In this document: positions 36,466-44,013 of the stretch, piece after piece
Layout: each line of letters opens with the position of its first letter
Numbering within the stretch: the first letter of the stretch is position 1
DNA from: Rhizobium sp. Q54
GTDB lineage: Bacteria > Pseudomonadota > Alphaproteobacteria > Rhizobiales > Xanthobacteraceae
Direction: 5' to 3'
Length of the DNA stretch: 51,995 nt
Assembly: GCA_945870035.1 (NCBI GenBank)
Contig: CAMBQQ010000015.1
Span: 1 to 51,995, forward strand
Notes under the pieces: model-generated
Database searches by the model: none
What the model was told of the DNA's origin: nothing
What the model saw: the letters and a program-made list of their open reading frames with translations, nothing else
Translations under genes and position numbers: made by a program

Positions 36466-37182
36466 ATGGATAGCGAAATCGAAAAGCCATCCGCGCCGCG
36501 CTGGACCTTCGCCGCGTTTCGCGAGGGCGCCGTGGCGGCGCTGCCGATCCTGCCGGGGCTTGCCGCTTTCGCCATGGCCTACGGCATTGTGGCGTCGCGC
36601 AAGGGCCTTTCATTGGCCGATGCGCTGCTGATGACCGGCACGGTCTATGCCGGATTGACGCAAATGGTCGTCCTGGAAACCTGGCCGTCTGAAATTACGC
36701 TTTCGGCGGGCATCGGCATCGTCGCCATCACGCTGCTCGTCAATCTGCGCTACGTGCTGATCGGCACAACTTTGCGGCCGTTGCTGCATACGTCGCCGGC
36801 CTACAAGGTCTATCCGGCGCTCTATCTGCTCGGCGAACCGAACTGGCTCTTGTCCCTGCGCTATCATGCCAATGGCGGGCGCGATCCGAACTTTCTCGTT
36901 GGCACCTGCGCGATGATGTACGTCGTCTGGGTGAGTGCGACGATCCCGGGTTTTTGGCTCGCCGCCGCCGCCGGCGACCCGCGCCGTTTCGGCCTCGATA
37001 TGGTGGTGCCGGCCTTCTTCGTCGCCATGCTGGTGCCGATGTGGAAAGGACCGCGGCGCTCGCTGAGCTGGCTTGTCGGCGGCGCGGCAGCGGTCGCGGT
37101 TTATACTTTGTTCGGCGGCTACTGGTATGTCGTCGCCGGCGCCTTGGCCGGCTGCATCGCCGGAGCTTTCACCGATGATTGA
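36466..37182 (+). CDS. azlC: AzlC-type branched-chain amino acid exporter, large subunit
   Basis: A 238-residue membrane protein of the AzlC/YgaZ family. Family blocks: FREGAVAALPILPGLAAFAMAYGI, TGTVYAGLTQMVVLETW and AITLLVNLRYVLIG. With the small AzlD subunit it exports branched-chain amino acids or azaleucine. The ATG at 36466 is chosen because the longer frame from 36355 is encoded by a repeat. Its stop overlaps the azlD start by 8 bases. Confidence 0.92.
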   Translation: MDSEIEKPSAPRWTFAAFREGAVAALPILPGLAAFAMAYGIVASRKGLSLADALLMTGTVYAGLTQMVVLETWPSEITLSAGIGIVAITLLVNLRYVLIGTTLRPLLHTSPAYKVYPALYLLGEPNWLLSLRYHANGGRDPNFLVGTCAMMYVVWVSATIPGFWLAAAAGDPRRFGLDMVVPAFFVAMLVPMWKGPRRSLSWLVGGAAAVAVYTLFGGYWYVVAGALAGCIAGAFTDD

Positions 37183-37486
37183 AAGCGATCCCGTTGGTTT
37201 CATCTCTCTGCTGGCGGCCATGAGCGCCGCCGTTTACCTCACGCGTGCCGGCGGCTACTGGCTGATCGGCCGTGTCACTATCGGGCCGCGGCTACGGCGT
37301 ATGTTGAACGCGCTGCCCGGCGCGGTGATCGCGGCGACCATCGCGCCGATCCTGGTGCAGGGCGGTTTGCGCGCGGTGCTGGCGATGGGCGCCGCGGCAC
37401 TGACGATGTATCTGTGGCGCAAGGATTTCGCAGCCGTGGCGGCGGGCGCGGCGGCGGCGGCTGGGGCTTTTGCATTGGGACTGTGA
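37175..37486 (+). CDS. azlD: AzlD-type branched-chain amino acid exporter, small subunit
   Basis: A 103-residue hydrophobic protein with about four membrane helices (LLAAMSAAVYLTRAGGYWLIG, LNALPGAVIAATIAPILVQGG, AVLAMGAAALTMYLW, and the Ala-rich end). The TRAGGYWLIG and LPGAVIAA blocks fit AzlD/YgaH. It overlaps azlC and its stop is close to the start of the next gene, so azlC-azlD-unknown form one operon. Confidence 0.9.
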   Translation: MIESDPVGFISLLAAMSAAVYLTRAGGYWLIGRVTIGPRLRRMLNALPGAVIAATIAPILVQGGLRAVLAMGAAALTMYLWRKDFAAVAAGAAAAAGAFALGL

Positions 37487-37506
37487 ATGGTGAATGCTTG
37501 GCGCCC

Positions 37507-38112
37507 ATGCCGTTGCAGAACCGGGTCACCCCCTTTGGCGAACTGACAATCTCATCCGCCCGCGGATTGCTGATGGGCAATCGCGGTGGCCGGCTGCACA
37601 ATGCGCGACGTCAATTAGGCGCGCGGCGCTGGGCGTTGAAGCAGTGGATCTGCTGCAAGCTCGACTTCAACGATCGCCATCGCAAGGTCTGGGGCGACAG
37701 CTATACGGAACTGTTCTTTCTCGACGAAGCGACGGCTTCGGCCGCCGGCCACCGGCCGTGCTTCGAATGCCGGTGCAAGGATGCGCAGGCCTTCGCCGCG
37801 CTCTTTGCCGGCGTGCACAAGGCGCCGGAAATGGATGCCGTGCTGCATGGCGAGCGGCTCGACGGCAAAGCCAAGCGGCTGCACCGGAGAAACCTTGATG
37901 AACTGCCGGACGGCGCGATGATCGCGCTCGACAATGCGGCCTTCGCCGTGCGCGGCGAAAAGCTGCTGCGCTGGTCGCCTTCGGGATATGACGACAGCCG
38001 CGTCCGCCCGCGCGCGGGCGAGGCCGAGGTGCTGACGCCGCCGTCCATCGTCGCCGTGCTGGCGAAAGGCTATTCGCCGATGTGGCATCCAAGCGCCGGG
38101 GCGGGCGCTTAG
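37507..38112 (+). CDS. Conserved protein of unknown function (MPLQNRVTPFGEL family)
   Basis: A 201-residue protein I recognise as a conserved but unnamed alphaproteobacterial family, with MPLQNRVTPFGEL at the start, GLLMGNRGGRLHN, RRWALKQWICCKLDF, YTELFFLDEATASAAGHRPCFECRCKDA and YSPMWHPS at the end. The CFEC pair could bind metal or form a disulfide. No enzymatic motif identified. A GTG at 37483 overlapping the azlD stop is an alternative start, adding eight residues. The stop overlaps that of the convergent MFS gene. Confidence 0.82.
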   Translation: MPLQNRVTPFGELTISSARGLLMGNRGGRLHNARRQLGARRWALKQWICCKLDFNDRHRKVWGDSYTELFFLDEATASAAGHRPCFECRCKDAQAFAALFAGVHKAPEMDAVLHGERLDGKAKRLHRRNLDELPDGAMIALDNAAFAVRGEKLLRWSPSGYDDSRVRPRAGEAEVLTPPSIVAVLAKGYSPMWHPSAGAGA

Positions 38113-39317
38113 GCCGGATCAATCGGCGTCACTGCGGGCGCCGCCGGCACGCGGCGCGCCCACAGGAAATAGACGATGGCGCCCATGCAGAGCTGGATGG
38201 CGACAATCATTGCAACGCAAGCCGGCCAGCCGCCGAAGATCCATGCAATGCCGCCGAGCGCCGCGCCGAAACTGCCGCCGATATAGAAGCTCGTCACGTA
38301 AAGCCCGACTGCCGACGACCGCCCGGCCTTGGCGGTGATGGTGACGTAGCCGGTGGAAATGGCCTGGCAGATCAGGCCGCAGGCGGCCGACAAGGTCAGG
38401 CCGAACACGATCAGCCAGAGCGGGCCTGACAGCGTCAACAGCACGCCGAACACCCAGACGCCGATCACCGGGATCATGAAGCGCCGCCGGCCGAAACGTC
38501 CGACCGCCCAGCCGGCCATCGGCGCCAGCCCGGAGCCGACGAGATAGACGATGAAGATCGCGCCTAGCCACGTCGCCGACAGATTGTACGGCGCGGCCGC
38601 GAGGCGGAAGTTGATGTAAGTAAAAGTCGAAACGAAGCAGAACAGCACACCGAAGCCTACCGCGTAGGTCGCGCGCAATTGCTTGTTGCGGAAGTGCTGC
38701 AACATCTGTTTGCCAGAAGCGATCAGGCCTTCGGAGCGCACGAATTTGCGTTCGCGCGGCAGCAGCATCATGACGGCGATGCCGCCGGCCAAAGTCATCA
38801 GCGCGATGCAGATCATCGCGCCGCGCCAGCCAATCATGTCGGATAGAACGCCAGTGAGGAAACGGCCGGAGAAGCCGCCGATGCTGGCGCCCGACGTATA
38901 GACGCCGGCGGCGGCGGTCGCCTCATGCGCTTCCCACTCGTCGCCGATATAGGCAATGGTGACGGCAAAAACCGGCGGCATCACCAGCCCCTGCACGAAA
39001 CGCCAGACAATCAGCTCGTGCAGGTTCGAGGCGAAGGCGCACATGAGTGTCGGGATGCCGAGCAGCAGCATCGCTGTCACGATCACGCGCTTGCGGCCGA
39101 GGACGTCGGCGACGGTGCCGGTGAACGGCGCGGTCAGCGCGACGGCCAGGGTACTGGCGGTCATGATGTTGGCGATCTCGGCGGCGCCGGCGCCGAATTC
39201 GGTCGCCAGCAGCGGCAGGATCGCTTGCGGCGAATACAGATTGATAAAGGTGCAATAACCCGCCAGCCCGACCGCCCACTGGCGCGCACTCAGTCCAAAG
39301 CGGGGCGAGGAACTCAT
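38109..39317 (-). CDS. MFS transporter (YnfM/CynX-like exporter)
   Basis: A 402-residue major facilitator with about 12 helices. The loop 2-3 motif appears as GTVADVLGRKRVI and the second-half equivalent as GWAVGRFGRRRFMIP. The N-terminal half (YSPQAILPLLATEFGAGAAEIANIMTASTLAVALTAPF) resembles the YnfM/arabinose-efflux group. The substrate is not predictable. The start at 39317 is chosen, since the upstream in-frame codons are not membrane-protein-like. Its TAA shares bases with the stop of the convergent unknown gene. Confidence 0.9.
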   Translation of the reverse strand: MSSSPRFGLSARQWAVGLAGYCTFINLYSPQAILPLLATEFGAGAAEIANIMTASTLAVALTAPFTGTVADVLGRKRVIVTAMLLLGIPTLMCAFASNLHELIVWRFVQGLVMPPVFAVTIAYIGDEWEAHEATAAAGVYTSGASIGGFSGRFLTGVLSDMIGWRGAMICIALMTLAGGIAVMMLLPRERKFVRSEGLIASGKQMLQHFRNKQLRATYAVGFGVLFCFVSTFTYINFRLAAAPYNLSATWLGAIFIVYLVGSGLAPMAGWAVGRFGRRRFMIPVIGVWVFGVLLTLSGPLWLIVFGLTLSAACGLICQAISTGYVTITAKAGRSSAVGLYVTSFYIGGSFGAALGGIAWIFGGWPACVAMIVAIQLCMGAIVYFLWARRVPAAPAVTPIDPA

Positions 39318-39424
39318 CTTGAAAATCCGGCGGGCAACGGAAACATCAAGCCAAGCTATGCATTGATTTTGCCCCATGCGCCAAGCGGAAAGGCCGTGGG
39401 GCTGCGGGCCGCTTTGCGCATGGC

Positions 39425-40948
39425 TTACAGCCGCAACGCCGCCCTGCTGCGCCGCAGGGTCTCCTCCGGCGTGCCGGAAGCATCGACTTCGGCCCATTCA
39501 AGCAAGCCTAGATCATAGTGCTGCTGGGCGCGCGCGACAGCGGCATCGGCGTCGGAGGCGTCAGCCTTGCGGGCGCCGACGCGGGCGACACGGGTATCGA
39601 TATCGGCGGTGAGGAACAGGCCGTGAAAGGCGCCGGGTGCTATATCCGCGATGGCTTCAGCGATCATTTGGCGCTCGGCGCGTTTGGCGAAGACGGCGTC
39701 GACGATCGCCGAATGGCCGGCGGCGAGAACGCGGCGCGCCTGGTTGGCCAGCGCGGCATAGACCTGTGCCGTGACCTCCGGCGTATAGGCGGAGGCGGGC
39801 AGGCGGTTTGTCTCCGCGACCTTGAACAAGGTCTTGCGCATGACATCGCTGCGCAACAGCACAGCACCCGGCAGCGGCATAATATGCGCCGCGAGGCCGC
39901 GCGCCAGCACGGATTTACCGGTGCCGGACAGGCCACCGACCGCGATCAGCATCGGCTTGGGCGGCGAGAGCAGGCGCTGCGCCAGCGCGAAATAATCGCG
40001 TGCGCTCTTCTCCATGGTGGCGTCGCGCTGCGGCCGCGCGGCGGTGACCTTGGCGCGGATCGCGGCGCGCAGCGACATCAGCAGCGGCAGCGCGGCCAGC
40101 GCATTGAGGTTGCTGTCGCGGTTCGTCGCGGCGAGATAGCGGTTGAGCACGGCGTCGGCGGCGGCTGCGAGATCGCGCTCGATCAGATCCATCAGCAGGA
40201 AAGCAAGATCGTAGAACACGTCGATGGTGGCCAACTTCGGATTGAATTCGATGGCGTCGAACAAAACCGGCGCGCCGTCGATCAGCACGATATTGCCAAG
40301 GTGCAGGTCGCCATGGCAGCGCCGCACGAAACCGTCTTTCTCACGCGCGATAAGCAGCGGACGCAAACGCGCCAGCGCATCGCGGCTGGCGGCGGTGAGG
40401 GCATCCACGTCCTTGGCGGCGAATAATTCCGACGCGGCGCGCAATTCGCCGTCATTCTGTTCGATAATTTCGGCCAGGGTATCGGCAAAGCCGGCATCCT
40501 CGACCACCGGCACGGCCTCGTGCGCCTTGGCCACGGCGCGGCCGAGCGCATCGGCCAGCACCAGATCGATCCGGCCGGCCGCCGCGAGATGGTCGAAACC
40601 CTGCGTTTCATCGAAGCGCGCCATCTCGACCGCGTATTCGACCGGCTCGCCTTTACCGCTGAAAGCGAGCCTGCCGTCAGCCCCGCGGGTAATCGCCACC
40701 ACGCCGCGATAAATCTCCGGCGCATACAGCCGGTTGACCTCGATTTCGGCCTCGCAGGCGGCCTTGCGCTTCTCCAGAGTCGAATAATCGAGAAAGGGAA
40801 AGCGCACCGCGCGCTTGATCTTGAGGACGCGATCGGGAGTCAGAAAGACGCTCGCCGCATGGGTGTCGATGCGCTTGACCTTTGCGCCGTCATAAGTCGC
40901 CGGATCGGCCAGGAAATCGATGACGGGCTGCTGCTCGGTAGGGTTCAT
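39425..40948 (-). CDS. Fusion of aminoglycoside-phosphotransferase-like kinase and P-loop kinase
   Basis: A 507-residue two-domain protein. Residues about 25-300 are APH-like: the catalytic loop CHGDLHLGN (211-219) and the metal Asp in LFDAIEFNP (D231). Residues about 330-507 form a P-loop small-molecule-kinase-like domain: Walker A GGLSGTGKS (338-346), LLRSDVMRK, and a late RVGARKADASDADAAV segment. This COG2187/COG0645 combination is known but functionally uncharacterised; the substrate is unknown. The start at 40948 gives a family-like N-terminus; an upstream in-frame ATG at 40996 would add 16 residues. Confidence 0.9.
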   Translation of the reverse strand: MNPTEQQPVIDFLADPATYDGAKVKRIDTHAASVFLTPDRVLKIKRAVRFPFLDYSTLEKRKAACEAEIEVNRLYAPEIYRGVVAITRGADGRLAFSGKGEPVEYAVEMARFDETQGFDHLAAAGRIDLVLADALGRAVAKAHEAVPVVEDAGFADTLAEIIEQNDGELRAASELFAAKDVDALTAASRDALARLRPLLIAREKDGFVRRCHGDLHLGNIVLIDGAPVLFDAIEFNPKLATIDVFYDLAFLLMDLIERDLAAAADAVLNRYLAATNRDSNLNALAALPLLMSLRAAIRAKVTAARPQRDATMEKSARDYFALAQRLLSPPKPMLIAVGGLSGTGKSVLARGLAAHIMPLPGAVLLRSDVMRKTLFKVAETNRLPASAYTPEVTAQVYAALANQARRVLAAGHSAIVDAVFAKRAERQMIAEAIADIAPGAFHGLFLTADIDTRVARVGARKADASDADAAVARAQQHYDLGLLEWAEVDASGTPEETLRRSRAALRL

Positions 40949-41020
40949 TTTCTGATTCAGATCAATGCGTTGCGGCGGCAGTTTGGCGACAAACAAACAA
41001 TAGACCGAGGAGGATCCCCC

Positions 41021-41419
41021 GTGACAACCCTACCGCATAGCTTCAAGCGCATCAGGCTCAATCTGGCGCGGTCCAAGGAGTTCCCTAACGGATCGGCCAA
41101 ACACGGCTACGAATTCGTCGCACCGCTCGATGCGAATAGCCATATCGACGCCGGTCTCTGGAAAACCGAACGCGCGCATTGCCGCGTGCGGCGCTTCTGG
41201 GAGGGCGAGGACGATCAGGTGGGTTTCGTGGTGCACAAGGCCGGCGGTCCCGAGCACGCGCGCTGGGTGTTCGACTATGACCAGAGCGCCGAGGATGACG
41301 ACGAGAGCGGCTACCGCTTCGGCGCCCATGCGTTCAAGACCGGCGAATTCGTCTCGATCCGTGACGAAGACGGCGACATGCACACGTTCGTCGTCGCTTC
41401 GGTCGAAGCGGCGACCTGA
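41021..41419 (+). CDS. Conserved protein of unknown function, GTG start
   Basis: A 132-residue acidic, soluble protein from a GTG at 41021 preceded by GAGGAGGAT. Conserved-looking blocks are LPHSFKRIRLNLARSKEFP, HGYEFVAPLDANSHIDAGLW, HCRVRRFWEGEDDQVGFVVH and YRFGAHAFKTGEFVSIRDEDG. I recall similar proteins in many alphaproteobacteria, without an assigned role. The frame is open further upstream but runs antisense to the fusion kinase. A shared bidirectional terminator follows. Confidence 0.83.
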   Translation: MTTLPHSFKRIRLNLARSKEFPNGSAKHGYEFVAPLDANSHIDAGLWKTERAHCRVRRFWEGEDDQVGFVVHKAGGPEHARWVFDYDQSAEDDDESGYRFGAHAFKTGEFVSIRDEDGDMHTFVVASVEAAT

Positions 41420-41426
41420 AAAGAAA

Positions 41427-41455
41427 AACGGCGCCCCGTTGGGGCGCCGTTTTGC
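41427..41455. terminator. Bidirectional Rho-independent terminator
   Basis: An 11-bp perfect stem AACGGCGCCCC/GGGGCGCCGTT flanked by A-run and T-run, between the convergent genes at 41021 and 41476. Confidence 0.92.
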
Positions 41456-41475
41456 TATTCAATCGCTCGTAGTGC

Positions 41476-42363
41476 TCAGGCCGCCGCCGCCTTCGGCTGC
41501 ACTTCGGCGGTGTAGTCTTCCATCAACTGCTTGGTGATGGCGCCGGGCGTGAACTTCCAGTCCTTGATTTCCGACACAGCGGTGACTTCCGCCGCCGATC
41601 CGGTGATGAAGCATTCGCCGAGCGAATTGAGTTCGTCGGGCATAATGCGGCGCTCGATCACTTCGATGCCGCGCTTCTTGGCCAGAGCGATGACGGTCTG
41701 CCGGGTCAGGCCGTCGAGGAAGCAGTCGGCCATCGGCGTGTGGATCTTGCCGTCCTGGACGAAGAAGATATTGGCGCCGGTGCACTCGGCGACGCGGCCT
41801 TCCCAGTCCAGCATCATGGCGTCGGCATAGCCTTTGCGCTCGGCCGCGTGCTTGGAGATGGTGCAGATCATGTACAGGCCGGCGGCCTTGGCGCGGCACG
41901 GCGCGGTGCGCGGATCGGGCCGGCGATAGTCGGCCAGATCGAGCCTGATGCCCTTGAGGCGCTGTTCCGGATCGAAATAGCTCGGCCATTCCCACGAGGC
42001 GATGGCGAGGTGGATTTTGTTGTTCTGCGCCGACACGCCCATCATTTCCGAACCGCGCCAGGCGATCGGGCGGACGTAGGCCTCTTTGCGGCCGTTCTTG
42101 TCGACCACCAGCCGCTTGGCGGCGTCGATTTCGGCGACCGAGAAGGGAATCTCGAAGTCCAGGATATTGGCCGATCGCTTCAAGCGTTCCGAATGTTCGG
42201 TGGACTTGAATATCTGGCCGCCATAGGCCCGCTCTCCCTCGAACACCGCGCTGGCGTAATGCAGGCCGTGGCTGAGCACATGCAGGTTGGCGTCGGCCCA
42301 GGGAACCAGCTTGCCGTCGTACCAGATGACGCCCTCAAGCCGGTCGTAGGATTGCGCAGCCAT
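41476..42363 (-). CDS. ilvE: Branched-chain amino acid aminotransferase (class IV PLP)
   Basis: A 295-residue fold-type IV aminotransferase, converting between Val/Leu/Ile and their keto acids. Blocks: VIWYDGKLVPWADANLHVLSHGLHYASAVFEGERAYGG at the start, the PLP lysine in CRAKAAGLYMICTISK, then GYADAMMLDWEGRVAECTGANIFFVQDG and LNSLGECFITGSAAEV. The region after the lysine (LYMICTIS) departs from E. coli IlvE, as in other alphaproteobacterial members. RBS GGAGGAG. The 5' leader carries an inverted repeat. Confidence 0.9.
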   Translation of the reverse strand: MAAQSYDRLEGVIWYDGKLVPWADANLHVLSHGLHYASAVFEGERAYGGQIFKSTEHSERLKRSANILDFEIPFSVAEIDAAKRLVVDKNGRKEAYVRPIAWRGSEMMGVSAQNNKIHLAIASWEWPSYFDPEQRLKGIRLDLADYRRPDPRTAPCRAKAAGLYMICTISKHAAERKGYADAMMLDWEGRVAECTGANIFFVQDGKIHTPMADCFLDGLTRQTVIALAKKRGIEVIERRIMPDELNSLGECFITGSAAEVTAVSEIKDWKFTPGAITKQLMEDYTAEVQPKAAAA

Positions 42364-42387
42364 GGTCTCCTCCTTGAACTCTCATGA

Positions 42388-42425
42388 AGCGGCAGGTCTT
42401 GTCGACGCTGTCCTTGTCTGCCGCT
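42388..42425 (-). promoter_or_regulatory. Inverted repeat in ilvE leader
   Basis: AGCGGCAG (42388-42395) and CTGCCGCT (42418-42425) are perfect 8-base arms 22 bases apart, starting 25 bases before the ilvE ATG on the minus strand. In RNA this would form a hairpin near the ribosome-binding site. No leader peptide was identified. Confidence 0.45.
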
Positions 42426-42611
42426 GTGATGGCGCATTTTACGCGCTAATTCCAACACTTTGCGTCGCCGGGCAAGTCCCGGTAATAAGTCCGGGTATGA
42501 GAGGCGTTCGTCAGCGGCCCGGTCCAAGGGGTCGCTTCGGAGCGGCCCGATGATGCCGTCAGGAACGATCATTACGTCCGCCGACGACTTTTTGTAACAT
42601 AAAACCAAAAT

Positions 42612-42630
42612 ATGTCAACATGGCTGACAT
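42612..42630. promoter_or_regulatory. Putative MarR operator across the start codon
   Basis: ATGTCA-ACATGGC-TGACAT, a 19-bp inverted repeat with 6-base perfect arms, centred on the ATG (42620) of the MarR gene. Position suggests autorepression; it also lies in the region divergent to ilvE. Confidence 0.6.
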
Positions 42631-43174
42631 AAATTCCGGCACCAAGATTTCCGCCTCCGCCATCGGGGATGGGACCGCCGTGCCCGGTGCGGCCGAGGGC
42701 GGCACGGATGCGGCCTGGGACATCATCGAGCTATTGTTCTTCGCCTACCGGGATTTCGTCGGCGATCCCGACGAGGTGCTGCTGAAATACGCTTTTGGCC
42801 GCGCCCATCACCGCGTGCTGCATTTCGTCAACCGCAATCCGGGCATGAAGGTCGCTGACCTTCTCGACATCCTCAACATCACCAAGCAGTCGCTCGGCCG
42901 CGTGCTCAAGCAACTCATCGACCAGGGCTTCATCGTGCAGAAGGAAGGCGAGCAGGACCGCCGCCAGCGGCTGCTTTACGCGACGCCGAAGGGCGAGGCG
43001 CTGTCGCTCAAGCTCGCGGCCTTGCAGACCGAACGCATTAACCGCGCCTTCGGCGAACTCGGCCCCGGCGCGCACGAGGCGGCGCGGCGTTTTCTCACTG
43101 CGATGATCGACGGTGACAACCGCGAAGGCGTACTGCGGCAGATCGCGCGCGCCGACCGCGCCAAAGTGCGGTGA
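42620..43174 (+). CDS. MarR family transcriptional regulator
   Basis: A 184-residue winged-helix regulator. The DNA-binding part is HHRVLHFVNRNPGMKVADLLDILNITKQSLGRVLKQLIDQGFIVQKEGEQDRRQRLLYATPKGEAL (about residues 65-130), with the DRR wing motif of MarR proteins. An ~30-residue variable N-terminus precedes it. It is divergent from ilvE and upstream of the two-component genes, with a family E repeat between. Its start codon lies inside an inverted repeat, implying autoregulation. Ligand unknown. Confidence 0.9.
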   Translation: MADINSGTKISASAIGDGTAVPGAAEGGTDAAWDIIELLFFAYRDFVGDPDEVLLKYAFGRAHHRVLHFVNRNPGMKVADLLDILNITKQSLGRVLKQLIDQGFIVQKEGEQDRRQRLLYATPKGEALSLKLAALQTERINRAFGELGPGAHEAARRFLTAMIDGDNREGVLRQIARADRAKVR

Positions 43175-43207
43175 GAGCGATGGGTAGCGCGCATCGACAC
43201 ATAAGCC

Positions 43208-43295
43208 GTTCGTCCCCGCGAAAGCGGGAGCCCGGTGTTTCATTGATCGCGCGCGCCATTTTTATCCCTGGGTCCCCGCTTTCGCGGGGACGAAC
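43208..43295. repeat. Dispersed palindromic repeat, family E
   Basis: GTTCGTCCCCGCGAAAGCGGG at one end and CCCGCTTTCGCGGGGACGAAC at the other, about 45 bases apart. A perfect inverted pair in the gap between MarR and response-regulator genes. Confidence 0.88.
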
Positions 43296-43308
43296 GGGAG
43301 GGTGAACG

Positions 43309-44013
43309 ATGCCCCAGCCCGTGAAGCTCACTGATGACGCGCCACATCTTCTGGTGGTCGACGATGACCGCCGCATCCGCGATCTGTTGTCGCGCTTTCT
43401 GGCCGGCGAAGGCTACCGCGTCACCACCGCCGACAACGCCAGGGATGCGCGCGCCAAGCTGACCGGCCTGAGTTTCGATCTTCTGGTGCTCGACGTGATG
43501 ATGCCGGGCGAAACCGGCTTCGAACTGGCCAAGTCGATCCGCAATGGCTCCAGCGTGCCCATTCTCATGCTGACCGCGCGCGACGGCGCCGAGGCCCGCA
43601 TCGAGGGACTAGCGCTCGGCGCCGACGATTATCTGTCGAAGCCGTTCGAGCCGCGCGAATTGTCGCTGCGCATCGCCAATATTCTCAAGCGTACCCAGCC
43701 GGCGGCGGCACCGCCGGTCGAGTCGGTGCGCTTCGGGCCCTTCGTCTATCATCTGGCGCGCGGCGAATTGCGCAAGGGCGAGGACATCATTCGCCTCACC
43801 GATCGCGAGCGCGAGATGTTGCGCATTCTCACCGCGACGCCGGGCGAAACCGTGTCGCGCATGGCGCTGGCCGGCAATGGCGACCAGGTCAGCGAGCGCG
43901 CCGTCGACGTGCAGGTCAACAGGCTGCGCCGCAAGATCGAGGCCAATCCGGCCAATCCGCTGTTCGTGCAGACCGTGCGCGGCATCGGTTACCGGCTGGT
44001 GAGCGCCACATGA
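43309..44013 (+). CDS. OmpR-family response regulator
   Basis: A 234-residue response regulator. Receiver domain with D19/D20 in LLVVDDDRRIR, phospho-acceptor D62 in LVLDVMMPG, T89 in LMLTARD and K111 in LSKPFEPREL. A C-terminal winged helix carries LTDREREMLRILTATPGETVSR and VDVQVNRLRRKIEANPANPLFVQTVRGIGYRL. It is coupled to the kinase gene by an ATGA overlap. The closest well-known relatives are OmpR-type; targets are unknown. Confidence 0.95.
   Translation: MPQPVKLTDDAPHLLVVDDDRRIRDLLSRFLAGEGYRVTTADNARDARAKLTGLSFDLLVLDVMMPGETGFELAKSIRNGSSVPILMLTARDGAEARIEGLALGADDYLSKPFEPRELSLRIANILKRTQPAAAPPVESVRFGPFVYHLARGELRKGEDIIRLTDREREMLRILTATPGETVSRMALAGNGDQVSERAVDVQVNRLRRKIEANPANPLFVQTVRGIGYRLVSAT

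Noticed and set aside
39425-40948. Aminoglycoside resistance gene
   Set aside because: The APH-like half belongs to a fused housekeeping-type family; nothing supports drug modification.
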